A DNA stretch of 64,000 bases. Origin: Planctomycetota bacterium (GTDB taxonomy: Bacteria; Planctomycetota; Brocadiia; Brocadiales; Brocadiaceae). The notes beneath the pieces are model-generated. The model made no database searches. It had not been told where the DNA came from and saw nothing but the letters and a program-made list of their open reading frames with translations. A program made the translations under genes and the position numbers. Where the stretch lies: the NCBI GenBank assembly GCA_016873165.1, contig VGXV01000005.1, positions 1 to 64,000 on the forward strand, given 5' to 3'. How positions within the stretch are numbered: position 1 is the stretch's first letter; each line of letters starts with the position of its first letter. Below are positions 19,280 through 27,599 of the stretch, in pieces.

Positions 19280-19470
19280 TTCAGCGTTTAATTATGCCTT
19301 CGGCGACTTGTAGCGCCGGCCTTTATGGCCGGCAATGGCGGGGAATGCGCGCCCAGCGGGGGATACCCCCGCGCTACGGTATCGCTTTGAATTTTCTAAA
19401 CTTCAAGTTTCTTGATTTAAACCTGATTGTGTGTTTTTATTGCGGATTCAGGCTTACAACCTGAATCCGC
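19280..19470. repeat. Intergenic linker fragment and palindromes
   Basis: The 253-base spacer before the cytochrome gene holds an inverted copy of the conserved linker (TAATTATGCCTTCGGCGAC), a block of short GC-rich hairpins (GCCGGCC.., GGGGGATACCCCC) at about 19312-19380, and a hairpin at 19442-19470 with 11-bp arms GCGGATTCAGG/CCTGAATCCGC. All are dispersed-repeat material. Confidence 0.7.
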
Positions 19471-19515
19471 ATAGGGTGTGCTGAATATACGTGTCAATTT
19501 AAGTTAGGAGTATCT

Positions 19516-20505
19516 ATGTACAAAAATAAAAAGAAGTATTCGTTACTTTTATTTGCGATAGCGACAATCGGGATTTTTGCAACGGCTTATTACAGGTCAG
19601 GGAATGCGGAGGAGCATGTTCAGCATAGCCATACAAAATCAGAGACGAAAAAAAAGGCGACGGAAAATAAATCGATAAGTTTTACGAATGATATTTTACC
19701 GCTCTTTGTTGAACCGCAAAAAAGGGGGAATGAGGAGTCTATTACATGCGTCAAATGTCATTTTACCAGCCTTACCATCGAAAGTAACGGGATTCCGGAA
19801 AACTCTTTTGCTGAATTCAGTATGGGATCGTATGCCGACATTATAGGAGGGGCAGATGCCGGAACAGAACCCATTATTGATACGGAGGACGTTGACTTAA
19901 GCCTTCTATTGCAAAGGCTGGAGGGAAAGGGCGACGATATGGAAGCGGGTGACGCACGCATGCCTTACGGAGGCCCTTTCTTTAAAAAGAACAAAGTTGA
20001 AAAAATTCGGAAATGGATAGAACAGGGGGCAGTGGATGATACGCCAACTCCTGATTTTGACCGCGATGTGCTTCCGTTATTAACGAAATCGGTAAATGGC
20101 AGCATAGCTTGCAGCCTGTGCCACTATAATAATAATGACGCAACTTCAAAAGAACGTTCTCATTCTCAGGCATGTATGGATTTAACAAGCTGGGAGGGAA
20201 TAATATCAGGCGCTGACGGGACAGAACACGAAGAACTTGTTGATCTGGAAAATCCGTCAAATAGTTTGCTCATAAAACGTTTGCGCGGACAGGTAACGGA
20301 AGAAGAACTGGAGAACGATCATCGTATGCCGTATGGCGGCCCCTATTTTTCTGAATATGAAATACAGAAGATTGAACGATGGATAGCAAACGGCGCAAAA
20401 GGTCCCCATGGTGAAGATCCGGGTGCGGCAGATACCAGCGATGCCGGGGTTTGTCCGGAAGGCAGCGGAAGCGGTAGTGGCAGCGGCAGTGGAAGCGGAA
20501 GTTAG
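19516..20505 (+). CDS. Membrane-anchored diheme planctomycete-type cytochrome with Gly-Ser tail
   Basis: A 329-residue exported c-type cytochrome. The N-terminal hydrophobic segment (8-25) is a signal or anchor. Two planctomycete-cytochrome-C-like (PSCyt1-type) domains follow in tandem: CVKCH (78-82) and CSLCH (199-203). Each is followed ~70-100 residues later by a MPYGGP motif (Met149 and its counterpart in HRMPYGGP) that probably gives the distal Met ligand and precedes an IxxWIxxGA helix. The C-terminus is SGSGSGSGSGS-type, like the tail of the 16948 protein. AGGAG precedes the ATG. Function: periplasmic or anammoxosome-side electron transfer, partner unknown. The internal duplication is clear from the repeated layout. 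Confidence 0.85.
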   Translation: MYKNKKKYSLLLFAIATIGIFATAYYRSGNAEEHVQHSHTKSETKKKATENKSISFTNDILPLFVEPQKRGNEESITCVKCHFTSLTIESNGIPENSFAEFSMGSYADIIGGADAGTEPIIDTEDVDLSLLLQRLEGKGDDMEAGDARMPYGGPFFKKNKVEKIRKWIEQGAVDDTPTPDFDRDVLPLLTKSVNGSIACSLCHYNNNDATSKERSHSQACMDLTSWEGIISGADGTEHEELVDLENPSNSLLIKRLRGQVTEEELENDHRMPYGGPYFSEYEIQKIERWIANGAKGPHGEDPGAADTSDAGVCPEGSGSGSGSGSGSGS

Positions 20506-20558
20506 AGTATGCTCAAGATGTTCATAAAATGTACATTTTAAATTGACAATAAGGTGGC

Positions 20559-20602
20559 ACGGACTGTAGAGACGCATAGCAATGCGTCTCTACGTTTGTC
20601 CG
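20559..20602. repeat. GTAGAGACGC-type palindrome
   Basis: A 28-bp palindrome at 20566-20593 (GTAGAGACGCATAGC.. with a mirrored second arm), extended by outer arms ACGGAC/GTCCGT. It is one of eight related copies in the window and lies just after the cytochrome gene, where it could also act as a transcript-end hairpin. Confidence 0.8.
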
Positions 20603-20723
20603 TGTTGAACCTGTACTACACTGCCGGTAAATCACAAAGTGTGAACCTATCGAGTATGGTTGTGTCGAAAAGACCGTGAAAGTTAAAGAAATTAAAGACA
20701 ATAGGGAAAAAAGGAGGTGTTAT

Positions 20724-20996
20724 GTGTCTGCGATGGTATTAAGCGATGCCGATGGTTTTGCGTTAATGGCAAAACCCCTCGAAAAATATGGCGTTACGAA
20801 TATTCATTTTTGCAGCGTTAAGGAAAAGATGGATACTGATGCGACAGCAATAGCATTTGTGCCGTTTGTTGATTTTATAATAATCGGGAAGGATGCCGGC
20901 GGCACTTCTCACATTGAAACTATTTTGCAAGAGGCAAAAGAACGTCGGATACCTGTATTGTCTGAAAGCTGCATTTTAGAGGAAAAGATAAAATAA
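20724..20996 (+). CDS. DUF2325-like small protein
   Basis: A 90-residue protein with a compact alternating beta/alpha pattern: MVLSDADGFALMAKPLEKYG, FVDFIIIGKDAGG, and a helix before RIPVLSES. This matches the layout of the DUF2325 protein at 28089 (LIVGGDHLGSIPKELDKMG; MDFIIVLCDYVN; EIPVVYAKRS). The GTG start at 20724 is preferred because AGGAGG (20712-20717) sits six bases upstream; an in-frame GTG at 20676 has no such site. Function unknown; DUF2325 proteins are small Rossmann-like proteins often near redox or metal genes. Family membership is inferred from pattern similarity and is moderately sure. Confidence 0.6.
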   Translation: MSAMVLSDADGFALMAKPLEKYGVTNIHFCSVKEKMDTDATAIAFVPFVDFIIIGKDAGGTSHIETILQEAKERRIPVLSESCILEEKIK

Positions 20997-21000
20997 AAAA

Positions 21001-21220
21001 CTTTAATTCCAAAGGAAGATGAGAAAATGAGAAAATTTGCATACTGGTATCTCATTTCTTTGACAAGTTTGCTGGTTATAAGCATGTTGTATGCGTTGGT
21101 TTGACTGAATATAGTCAAAAGCAACTGGTGTTAGAATTAATGAGTCCATGCCTGTCGGCAGACAGGGACTCCGCTCAAGGTTCACCGTCACCCTGAGCGG
21201 GAGCCGAAGGGTTATTTTCG
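21001..21220. other. Spacer with CCGCTCAAGG/CCTGAGCGG repeat
   Basis: A 230-base spacer between the DUF2325-like gene and the flippase-like gene. Its second half carries dispersed-repeat text (CTGTCGGCAGACAGG; CCGCTCAAGG ... CCTGAGCGG; AGCCGAAGGGTTA). No gene is visible. Confidence 0.5.
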
Positions 21221-21229
21221 CTTGTGAAA

Positions 21230-22285
21230 ATGAGAATCCGTTTTATATTTCAGAAACCTTATTTATCTTACGTTGCAATGATTTTTGAAAATTACAGACA
21301 AGCGCTGATCAAAAATATTGTGAAATGGCTTTTCCCTGTTGCGCTGCCATGCATTATTTTCTGGCTATTATTTTCAAAAACACAACCCGAAGTTTTTTGG
21401 GTTGCTTTGAAAAATGCATCTTTTCCCTGGCTGGCTTTGGGGTTTATAATGTATAGCGCAAACCAGGTGTTTCGCACACTGCGCTTTCAGTGTCTCATCC
21501 ATGCAGTGAAGCCTGACACACAACAACTGTTTCGGGTGCAATCACTCTATATTTTTTTCAATTATATGCTGCCTTTCCGTACCGGCGAGGCAGCATACAT
21601 TTATCTGGCAAAGAGGCATTTGAATATTCCTGTGGCAAACGGCATTTCTTCCCTTGTGGCCGCAAGGATGTCCGATTACTTCCTTCTTATTGTATGCTGC
21701 GTGGTTATAACATTTTGTATGAAACTGAATATAACGCCCCTGATAAACATGCTTATGAAAGGAGGGATTACGTTTTCATTGGTAATCATAGCATCGTTTC
21801 TTCTTTTCCGGAAAAGAAGGAATAAATTTTTCGTATGGATGAAAGAAAGACGTAGCTTTCACACGCTTTGGCAAAAAAGCAAACTTATCCAAAAATTTTC
21901 CGGTGAGTTTCAGAAAATTATTCAGAGTTTCAGGGAAATCTGTACTGTCAGGATAGCTCTGCAAACCGCTTTTTATACCCTGTTCACATGGTTGTGTATA
22001 TTCCTTGCCTTTTATATGATTACCCGCGGACTGGGGTATTCCGTGGGCTTTTTACCGATGATTGCAGTGTCTGTCATTGCCGTAATGTCACGGGCATTTC
22101 AAGGGATTGCAGATCTTGGATCCCATGAGATAGGGTGGTTCGGAGGATTGATTCTCATCGGGTTTTCAGGCAAAGACGCGAGTATTGTGTCGTTTTCATC
22201 ACATATAATTATTTTGTGCTATATGCTGCTTGTTACCGTGTATTCAAAGGTTACTTTATTTAGCAAGAAAGCTCTTTGCAGGTGA
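21230..22285 (+). CDS. Flippase-like integral membrane protein (UPF0104/LPG synthase TM type)
   Basis: Inner-membrane protein of ~351 aa with about eight helices, matching the lysylphosphatidylglycerol synthase TM region/UPF0104 family. Family hallmarks are visible: the RTLRFQCL segment after the second helix, the LPFRTGEAAYIYLAKR segment, and the late motif GIADLGSHEIGWFGGLILIGFS. Members take part in lipid or lipid-linked glycan transfer; the substrate here is unknown. The start is uncertain: GTG 21224, ATG 21230 or ATG 21278 are all in frame and none has a good ribosome-binding site. It may be translated with help from an upstream transcript. Confidence 0.75.
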   Translation: MRIRFIFQKPYLSYVAMIFENYRQALIKNIVKWLFPVALPCIIFWLLFSKTQPEVFWVALKNASFPWLALGFIMYSANQVFRTLRFQCLIHAVKPDTQQLFRVQSLYIFFNYMLPFRTGEAAYIYLAKRHLNIPVANGISSLVAARMSDYFLLIVCCVVITFCMKLNITPLINMLMKGGITFSLVIIASFLLFRKRRNKFFVWMKERRSFHTLWQKSKLIQKFSGEFQKIIQSFREICTVRIALQTAFYTLFTWLCIFLAFYMITRGLGYSVGFLPMIAVSVIAVMSRAFQGIADLGSHEIGWFGGLILIGFSGKDASIVSFSSHIIILCYMLLVTVYSKVTLFSKKALCR

Positions 22286-22564
22286 TGGTGAAACCAAAAT
22301 ATAAAACATGGGGTTTACGCTACAAAAAAATTACAGAAAGAAATTATTATTGCAATGCAAATATTACAAGATACAATAATCCGCTCAATAAGGAAAAAGA
22401 CCTTCGGGCTGTAAAAAACTCCAAATTGATTTTTCGACAAGGATTATAAATGATATATTTCTTGCAACTCAACTCAATTTTACCCTTAATAGTATCGTTT
22501 CCCTTCCCTGTTTAAAACATACAGGGACAAGGCTTACAATATATAAGAGACAAGTTTTGCAAAA

Positions 22565-22610
22565 ACGCCTTTTCCGGTGATTTACCGGGAAAGGTGTTTT
22601 TTGTTTGTTT
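22565..22610 (+). terminator. Rho-independent terminator
   Basis: A 14-bp stem, ACGCCTTTTCCGGT paired with ACCGGGAAAGGTGT (two G-U pairs), around a 5-base loop (GATTT), followed by a T-rich run (TTTTTGTTTGTTTT). It is a strong intrinsic terminator for + strand transcription. The 280 bases between the flippase-like gene and this hairpin show no gene. Confidence 0.75.
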
Positions 22611-22824
22611 TGCCACGAATTCACAAATGGAATGTCAGCAGGCACGTACTGTAGGGTGCGGCATTGCCCGCCAAATAAACCTTTCAAGGACGCTAAGGAA
22701 TACAGGAACGACAGGAAAAAAGGGAATGACCATTATTCCTGTTTTGTACTTCCCGTATTCCTCAGATGCTTTTTTGGGGTTTGCGTTGGAATATGTCTTT
22801 ATGGGGTAAACGGATTAGTCGTAA

Positions 22825-22926
22825 GGGTGGATCAAGGAGCGGCCTTATCGTGACGAATCCACCAATAATGATGAAATGGTGGATTCGGTTCCCTTTCTCT
22901 GCGAGTCGCTGTCGCTTAATCCACCC
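22825..22926. repeat. Long inverted repeat (GGGTGGAT..ATCCACCC)
   Basis: Outer arms GGGTGGAT and ATCCACCC about 100 bases apart, with inner parts GAATCCACC/GGTGGATTC and AAGGAGCGGCC. A half copy with the same AAGGAGCGGCCTT...CGACGAATCCACC text lies at 26755-26793. The whole spacer 22611-23194 is repeat-derived (another GGTTTGTAACCTGAACCC-type hairpin lies near 22985) and contains no convincing gene. Confidence 0.65.
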
Positions 22927-23194
22927 TTGCTAACATGCAATAAATGGGAGGATGGTTTCTTTACCTTTAGGTTTCGCTTCCGGCGGGTTCTGGTTTGTAA
23001 CCTGAACCCATGTGTTTATACGGATATCGGAAATAGAACTGTGTGTAATCAATTGCGGGACAAACGATATAAAACGTGGGGTTCAAGTTATAACCTTGAA
23101 CCCGCAGAGAAGAAAGGCTTCGCCTTGTTTTGCAGGATTTGGGAGCTATATTTTCCAGTTGTTCAGTGGTAAACCCTTAATGCGGGAAAAATGA

Positions 23195-24277
23195 TTGGTG
23201 TTGTTTGTTACCAGAACAAGATTATATGTTAGTCATCGTCCCTTGAAAAATGGCGTATATCCAAATTATGGTATTAAATTAGTCCCAACAAACAATAATC
23301 ATTCTAATGGCAGCATTGCATCATCAGATAATTCTGATAGTTCAATACGTCCAAAACTGGTAATCGTTTATCAGTCGTTGGGAACTACACCAACACCTAC
23401 ACCAACGCCTACTTCAGCACCATCAGACACCACTGCTCCAAGTGGTTCAATAACCATAAATAGTGGAAATGAATATGCCAATTCGACTTCAGTTACTATA
23501 AGCCTCTCGGCAACGGATGCTACAGGAGTAACCGGTTATTATGTATCTACCAGTTCAACAACACCATCATCTTCAGACTCAGGCTGGACTTCGGTAACAT
23601 CAACCACCAGTTACAGTGCAAGTATCTCATACACATTAAGCAGCGGTGACGGTTCAAAAACAATATACGTCTGGTACAAAGACGCCGCAGGAGCGCCAAC
23701 GCAGGCGAACTTCAGTTTAAGCTCCCTTATATTACCCTCCCCAACCCCTGTGGTGTCTGATCTTTGTGAGGTGTATGGATTTGTTACTGATGAGGACAAC
23801 CATGACCTTACGGAAGTAAATATTGCCATGGAAGGGGAAAAGAAGATAAAAACGAAAACAGACGAGGACGGCTATTTTGAATTCACCGGACTTGAGGCGG
23901 GGAAATATACGGTTACGTATGAGAAGGAAGGGTACAGGAAACAATCGGGAGACATAACACTGGTGGAAGGAGAAATCCGTGACCTTGGCATCATCGTAAT
24001 GGAACAGAACATTGCCGGGAGTATTTATGGCACGGTTACTGATGCAGAAAACGAGCCGGTAGAATCGGCAAAAGTAAAGCTGAAAGGCAAGGGGAGCAAT
24101 GCGAAGGTAAAAGAGAAATATACCACCGAGGAAGACGGCTCTTATGAATTTACCGATCTGGAAGAAGGGACGTATATCATCCAGGCGAAAAAGAAGGGAT
24201 ATAAGAAGGCAAAGGAGCGGATAAAACTTTCCGATGGTGAGGATAATGAGGTAGATTTGGTTTTAGAAAAGAAATAG
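23195..24277 (+). pseudogene. 5'-truncated surface protein (DNRLRE end, two Cna-B-like domains)
   Basis: A 360-residue open frame that looks like the C-terminal part of a larger exported protein. The first ~55 residues (YGIKLVPTNNN ... SSIRPKLVIVY) match the end of a DNRLRE-type domain, so the front of that domain and the signal peptide are missing. A Thr-Pro linker (PTPTPTPT), an Ig-like/bacterial Big-like region (about 85-175) and two carboxypeptidase-regulatory-like domains (about 188-265 and 275-360; EFTGLEAGKYTV, EFTDLEEGTYII) follow. No good start or ribosome-binding site exists and repeats abut the 5' side. I therefore read it as a gene relic that kept its frame, possibly still expressed from TTG 23195. 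Confidence 0.6.
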
Positions 24278-24299
24278 TGGAAAATTTAAGCCATGTAGA

Positions 24300-24420
24300 T
24301 TGGGTTGAGTGAAGCGAAGCCCAACAACTACTTGTTCCCAAACTCCTGTTTGGGAACACCATTTTAAAGAGAAACTGAGTTTCTCATCCATTTGCGCTCC
24401 CAAACAGGAGTTTGGGAGCG
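24300..24420. repeat. Palindromes between gene and duplicated gene end
   Basis: A TTGGGTT/AAGCCCAA hairpin (24300-24325) followed by two oppositely oriented copies of CAAACAGGAGTTTGGGA-type text (about 24335-24360 and 24390-24420). They separate the 3' end of the truncated gene from a second copy of that same end. Confidence 0.7.
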
Positions 24421-24425
24421 AGCAA

Positions 24426-24485
24426 CGCATAAAACTTTCTGATGGTGAAGATAAAGAGGTGGGTTTGGTGTTGGAGGAGAAGTAG
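24426..24485 (+). pseudogene. Duplicated 3' end of a Cna-B-like gene
   Basis: These 20 codons read RIKLSDGEDKEVGLVLEEK plus stop, almost the same as the end of the preceding gene (RIKLSDGEDNEVDLVLEKK plus stop). Repeats separate them. This is a partial tandem copy or the residue of a second paralogue, now an orphan fragment. Confidence 0.75.
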
Positions 24486-24505
24486 GAAAATAATAAAGAA
24501 ACAAT

Positions 24506-24533
24506 GTAGAGACGCATTGCAATGCGTCTCTAC
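24506..24533. repeat. GTAGAGACGC-type palindrome
   Basis: A perfect 28-bp palindrome of the dispersed family (left arm GTAGAGACGCATTG). It lies between the duplicated gene end and the HicBA module; the next ~125 bases contain no gene. Confidence 0.85.
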
Positions 24534-24659
24534 TGCCCATTTATGTTTTTGAATTGATACTTCACTATGTTCAGTACAAGGTTTTGGGAGCGAGCATAAA
24601 AATTGACTGATGCAAGATATAAGGCACAAAGACGGACTGGAGAACAGACGGTTACGGGA

Positions 24660-24890
24660 TTATAACTGATTCCATTCTTCAATGGTAAGGCCTGCCTGAT
24701 GAATAACAATTTTTCTCAAAAGCGGAACGGGAATGTCTTGTCCACCATGAATATGAACGGAGGTAAATCTGTTCTTTATGGGATGAAACAGATAATGCGC
24801 ACTGCCTTTAATACGTATCACGTTAAAACCTGCTTTTTGCAGTTTGCGAAGAACTTCCTTGCCTTTGAGAGGACTAAGAGATTCAGACAT
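24660..24890 (-). CDS. hicA: HicA-family mRNA interferase toxin
   Basis: A small dsRBD-fold RNase toxin of the HicA/YcfA family, 76 aa. The family pattern is visible: LKGKEVLRKLQKAGF, the GSAHYLF segment with the catalytic His, then HGGQDIPVPLLRKI. The gene follows hicB by three bases on the same strand, giving the less common antitoxin-first order. It appears whole. HicA proteins cleave mRNA until bound by HicB; here that is inferred from family knowledge. Confidence 0.85.
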   Translation of the reverse strand: MSESLSPLKGKEVLRKLQKAGFNVIRIKGSAHYLFHPIKNRFTSVHIHGGQDIPVPLLRKIVIHQAGLTIEEWNQL

Positions 24891-24893
24891 ATT

Positions 24894-25145
24894 TCAGACA
24901 AGAAGTGGAGTTTTATCAAATTGCAGGGAAAGGTAAACGCCGTCAGTAACAGGGTCGCTTGGGGGGATAGGTTTTCCCTGCTCTGCAAGAATTTCCAAAA
25001 ACCCCTGGGCAAGTTCTTTAAGATTTTCCAATGCTTCTTCTACTGTCGGACCAAAATCAGCAGTGTAATTTAAAGAGGGTAAAGAAACGACTATTTTGCC
25101 GGTTGTTGAGTCTGTTTCAAATGTAACACGGTATGTGTAAATCAT
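24894..25145 (-). CDS. hicB: HicB-family antitoxin
   Basis: Short HicB-type antitoxin, 83 aa, with the partial RNase H-like fold: YTYRVTFETDSTTGKIVVSLPSL, the YTADFGPTVEEALENLKE segment and GKPIPPSD. It lacks an added helix-turn-helix DNA-binding domain, so autoregulation, if any, would need another mechanism. It lies directly upstream of hicA. The 5' side carries a 68-bp sequence that recurs in front of the other toxin-antitoxin module of this region. Confidence 0.85.
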   Translation of the reverse strand: MIYTYRVTFETDSTTGKIVVSLPSLNYTADFGPTVEEALENLKELAQGFLEILAEQGKPIPPSDPVTDGVYLSLQFDKTPLLV

Positions 25146-25198
25146 TTTTCACTCTTTTCTTCAATAGGGCGTATTGTTTTCTTATTCGTAAATACAAT

Positions 25199-25266
25199 AT
25201 GAAGGAGTTAAAAGTCGGTCATTTTCCGGTTACATTAGCAGGTTTTCTGAAAAGAATCAAATATTT
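25199..25266 (+). repeat. 68-bp direct repeat, copy A
   Basis: Begins ATGAAGGAGTTAAAAGTCGG and stays open as MKELKVGHFPVTLAGFLKRIK. A second copy at 27477-27544 reads [21 protein letters not shown]. Both point away from an antitoxin gene on the minus strand. They may be 5' remnants of one unidentified gene or tiny genes; copy A is cut short by the element at 25268. Confidence 0.75.
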
Positions 25267-25267
25267 T

Positions 25268-25454
25268 GTAACAATTTAGTTTTTTGAAAAGGTATGGGCG
25301 AAACATTTGCTGGTTTGAAGAATGTACCGCCGGAATCCTTGTCCTGAGCGTAGCCGAACGGGCTTGCTGGCGGGTAGTCAGGAGCAGGGATGCTCCTGTT
25401 ACATTGATGCAGCACATCGTTATTGTCGGAATTTTTCAAAAAACTAAATTGTTA
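25268..25454. mobile_element. MITE-like element with GTAACAATTTAG termini, copy 1
   Basis: A 187-bp non-coding element. Left end GTAACAATTTAGTTTTTTGA (25268) and right end TTTTTCAAAAAACTAAATTG (25432-25454) are inverted repeats. The inside holds degenerate palindromes, including GGGCGAAACATTTGC, also seen in the copy at 46930. No flanking target duplication is visible, which suggests later rearrangement. The right end abuts a group II intron fragment. Confidence 0.75.
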
Positions 25455-25455
25455 G

Positions 25456-25838
25456 TGCACCAGGCCAAGCTTGCAATAGCCAGTTGGTTGAAAAGCCAAT
25501 CTGACAAAGTTAGCCGACCGTCAGAACCGAGTCTTGCGTCCATTAGGTAACGACATGGGCGAAGCGTAGACAGGGAAACAGTAGGCCGTAATCCGCAAGG
25601 GTGAAGGTGTTGAGATCCGAAAATAGTTAATGTCATGGAGTAAGGTAAGCCATAAGAAGTATGGAGAAGACTTGGAAGCGGACATCCTGGACTTGGTGGA
25701 AAGACTTAAGAGCAAACGATATAAAGCAATGGATATACGCAGAGTATGCATGCCGAAGGCAGACGGGGGAAAAAGACAGTTAGGGATATTGATACTGGAA
25801 GATAAGATAGTGCAAAAGGCAGTGTCGAAAATCCTAAG
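25456..25838 (+). mobile_element. Truncated group II intron with reverse-transcriptase fragment
   Basis: From 25456 the text begins GTGCAC, like a group II intron 5' end, and contains intron-like segments (GGGCGAAGCGTAGACAGGG; GAAACAGTAGGCCGTAATCC). From 25630 a frame encodes about 69 residues of the RT0-RT1 part of a group II intron reverse transcriptase (DLEADILDLVERLKSKRYKA; IRRVCMPKADGGKRQLGI). It stops matching near 25838 in a run of C. The remaining RT, maturase and intron 3' end are absent, so it cannot be an active intron. Confidence 0.7.
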
Positions 25839-25891
25839 CGCCCCCCCAGTGTCTTTTGTGGTTATAAATACTATTTTCAGGATAAAACATT

Positions 25892-26709
25892 TTGCAGTTG
25901 GTTATTTTTTTAAAAAGGAGGCAGTTATATAGCATCACTGAAACGGGAAATGGCAGTGGTTCTTTTTTGGGTAGTATAAAGATAAGCATCAATGATACCG
26001 AGAAAAATAAGAATATTATGGCCAATGTTGGAGATATGGTGATTGCATCGTTTGAAGATTACCCAGATGGTGATGGAGAGAGTACTCGATATGAAATTGC
26101 ATTGGAAATACCGAAACAGGAACAGTCGAGGGATATGTTTCTAATGAGAATTCATGGAAACCAATAAATGGTGCCAAAGTAAGCAACAGTTCAGGCAAAT
26201 ACTCTGGCACCACCAACTCAAGCGGCTACTATCAAATCTCTGATATCCCTGCCGGAAGTTATACGTTTATTGCCTCTGCTTCAGGGTATATAGGAGAGTC
26301 TGTCAGTGTGGATATAGAGTCTGGTTATACAACGGTATTGAATTTTTCATTAACGAGCAATGCAACACCAACACCAACTCCTAAATCCGAATGCCCTGAC
26401 TCTGTTACTGCAACTATCGCATCGGCGTCACCTGAGAAATTGGAAATAGCAAAAGGGGATAGCGAAGATGTTGTTATTGCGGTAACAGATGGTAGCGGAT
26501 GCCCTGCAGCAGGCGTAAAAGTGAAAAGAAAGGTTTCTTCGGCAAATAGCAAAAAGATTAACGTATCTCCTCTCAGCGCAACAACGGATGCGGATGGTCA
26601 AGTAACGTTTACCATCAAGGCGAAAAAGAATAAAGGTAGCGCCACTGTGAAGTTTAAAGTAAACGGGGTGAAAGTTAAGCCAAAAGTAAAGATTTCTCTT
26701 ACAAAGTAA
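25892..26709 (+). pseudogene. Broken exported protein gene (Cna-B-like and Ig-like domains)
   Basis: Two reading frames together resemble one surface protein. Frame 2 (25892-26167) carries a beta-rich stretch (GSIKISINDTEKNKN, NVGDMVIASFEDYPDG). Frame 1 is open from just after a stop at 26092 and carries a carboxypeptidase-regulatory-like domain (GTVEGYVSNENSWKP ... GYYQISDIPAGSYTFIA), a TPTPTP linker and a Lys-rich Ig-like domain (SPEKLEIAKGDSEDVVI ... KVKPKVKISLTK) ending at 26709. A frameshift near 26090-26130 separates them and the 5' end has been lost at the intron fragment. The last domain resembles the C-terminus of the 62748 protein. Confidence 0.65.
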
Positions 26710-26754
26710 AAAGCGGCGCTATGAATTCTTTCATCTGTATTTTACAGCCATGTA

Positions 26755-26793
26755 GGGGGGATTAAGGAGCGGCCTTTTCGCGACGAATCCACC
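26755..26793. repeat. Half copy of the GGTGGATT inverted repeat
   Basis: Shares the ATTAAGGAGCGGCCTT and CGACGAATCCACC text with the longer inverted repeat at 22825-22926. It lies between the broken surface-protein gene and the PIN toxin gene. Confidence 0.7.
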
Positions 26794-26801
26794 ATTTCAT
26801 C

Positions 26802-27239
26802 TTATCCTGATTTGTTTATTAGTGACGATGCCAGGTATTCTACAGGATGCGAATAGGGATGGTATCTGAAATGTTCATCGAAGGCAAAAACGGCGTTAAT
26901 ATGAAAATGGTTTATCAGGGCAAAACTGGTGCAGTCGGTAAAACTCAATCGTTTATCAATAAACTTTCTGAAGTCGGCTTTTGCTGCATCTTCGATATCT
27001 TCTGTAACACGGAGAATGTTTAAATGGCTTTTTTGTATCTCATCCATAAATTTAACAGATACGGTATGATTGCTTCTTGTCTTTAGAAGTGTATAGACTT
27101 CATCTAAAACATAATTGGAACTGTAGACATATACCTTTTTATTGAGAATGTGCTGATGGATAGCTTTTGCTCCGGAATTGAATTGGTCGTGAGGAACAGT
27201 GATGGCGCAAAATGCGCTTGTATCGATAAAGACCTTCAA
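26802..27239 (-). CDS. PIN-domain ribonuclease toxin (VapC-like)
   Basis: PIN-domain protein of 145 aa, predicted Mg-dependent ribonuclease toxin. Conserved acidic residues are visible: FIDTSAF (Asp6), LDEVYTLL (Glu near 48), LSFTDCTSF (Asp near 98) and AVFAFDEHF (Asp near 117). The start overlaps the stop of the upstream antitoxin by four bases (ATGA), a classic toxin-antitoxin coupling. It appears whole. The RNA target is unknown. Confidence 0.85.
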   Translation of the reverse strand: MKVFIDTSAFCAITVPHDQFNSGAKAIHQHILNKKVYVYSSNYVLDEVYTLLKTRSNHTVSVKFMDEIQKSHLNILRVTEDIEDAAKADFRKFIDKRLSFTDCTSFALINHFHINAVFAFDEHFRYHPYSHPVEYLASSLINKSG

Positions 27240-27460
27240 TCTGTGTTCTCTCCATACAGATATTTGTCATGATGGAGAGAAAGGTCGGTATCTGGACAAT
27301 CTTTGGCTATGTCGATAATACCGTATAAGTTGCATTCTTTTGTCTGATTTTCATTAGAGTAATGGAGGATTACCGTAACTTTTTCGTGCTCTTTGATATC
27401 GACTTTTTCTAAAGGTTTAAAGACGCCATTCTCAAATATTGCTTCAATGGTTTTTGTCAT
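27236..27460 (-). CDS. DUF104/AF2212-like antitoxin
   Basis: Small antitoxin-type protein, 74 aa, with the DUF104 signature [30 protein letters not shown] at its N-terminus (a small beta-barrel) and an acidic C-terminal tail that would bind the toxin. The ATG at 27460 is chosen because GGAG lies six bases upstream; an in-frame ATG at 27472 has no such site. It is coupled to the PIN gene by an ATGA overlap. Confidence 0.85.
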   Translation of the reverse strand: MTKTIEAIFENGVFKPLEKVDIKEHEKVTVILHYSNENQTKECNLYGIIDIAKDCPDTDLSLHHDKYLYGENTD

Positions 27461-27476
27461 GATGTTCTCCATGTTT

Positions 27477-27544
27477 ATGAAGGAGTTAAAATCGGGTCAT
27501 TTTCCGGTTACATTAACAGGTTTTCTGAAAAGAGTCAAATGTTT
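27477..27544 (+). repeat. 68-bp direct repeat, copy B
   Basis: Begins ATGAAGGAGTTAAAATCGGG and reads [21 protein letters not shown]; the frame continues to a stop near 27584 (36 residues in total). It matches copy A at 25199 with only a few changes, most of them conservative at protein level. It sits 16 bases from the start of the DUF104 antitoxin gene, on the other strand. Confidence 0.75.
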
Positions 27545-27599
27545 TGGTGTAGAAGAACAGTTGACAAAAACAAGGTTATGTTAAATGCCTGATATCTCA

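Noticed and set aside
22594-23172. Several 60-100 residue frames
   Set aside because: They lie in repeat-derived DNA after a strong terminator, without ribosome-binding sites or domain signals.
25456-25838. Reverse-transcriptase fragment as part of a retrovirus-like element
   Set aside because: The sequence block is of the group II intron RT type, with intron-like RNA sequence next to it; no LTR or other such parts are present.
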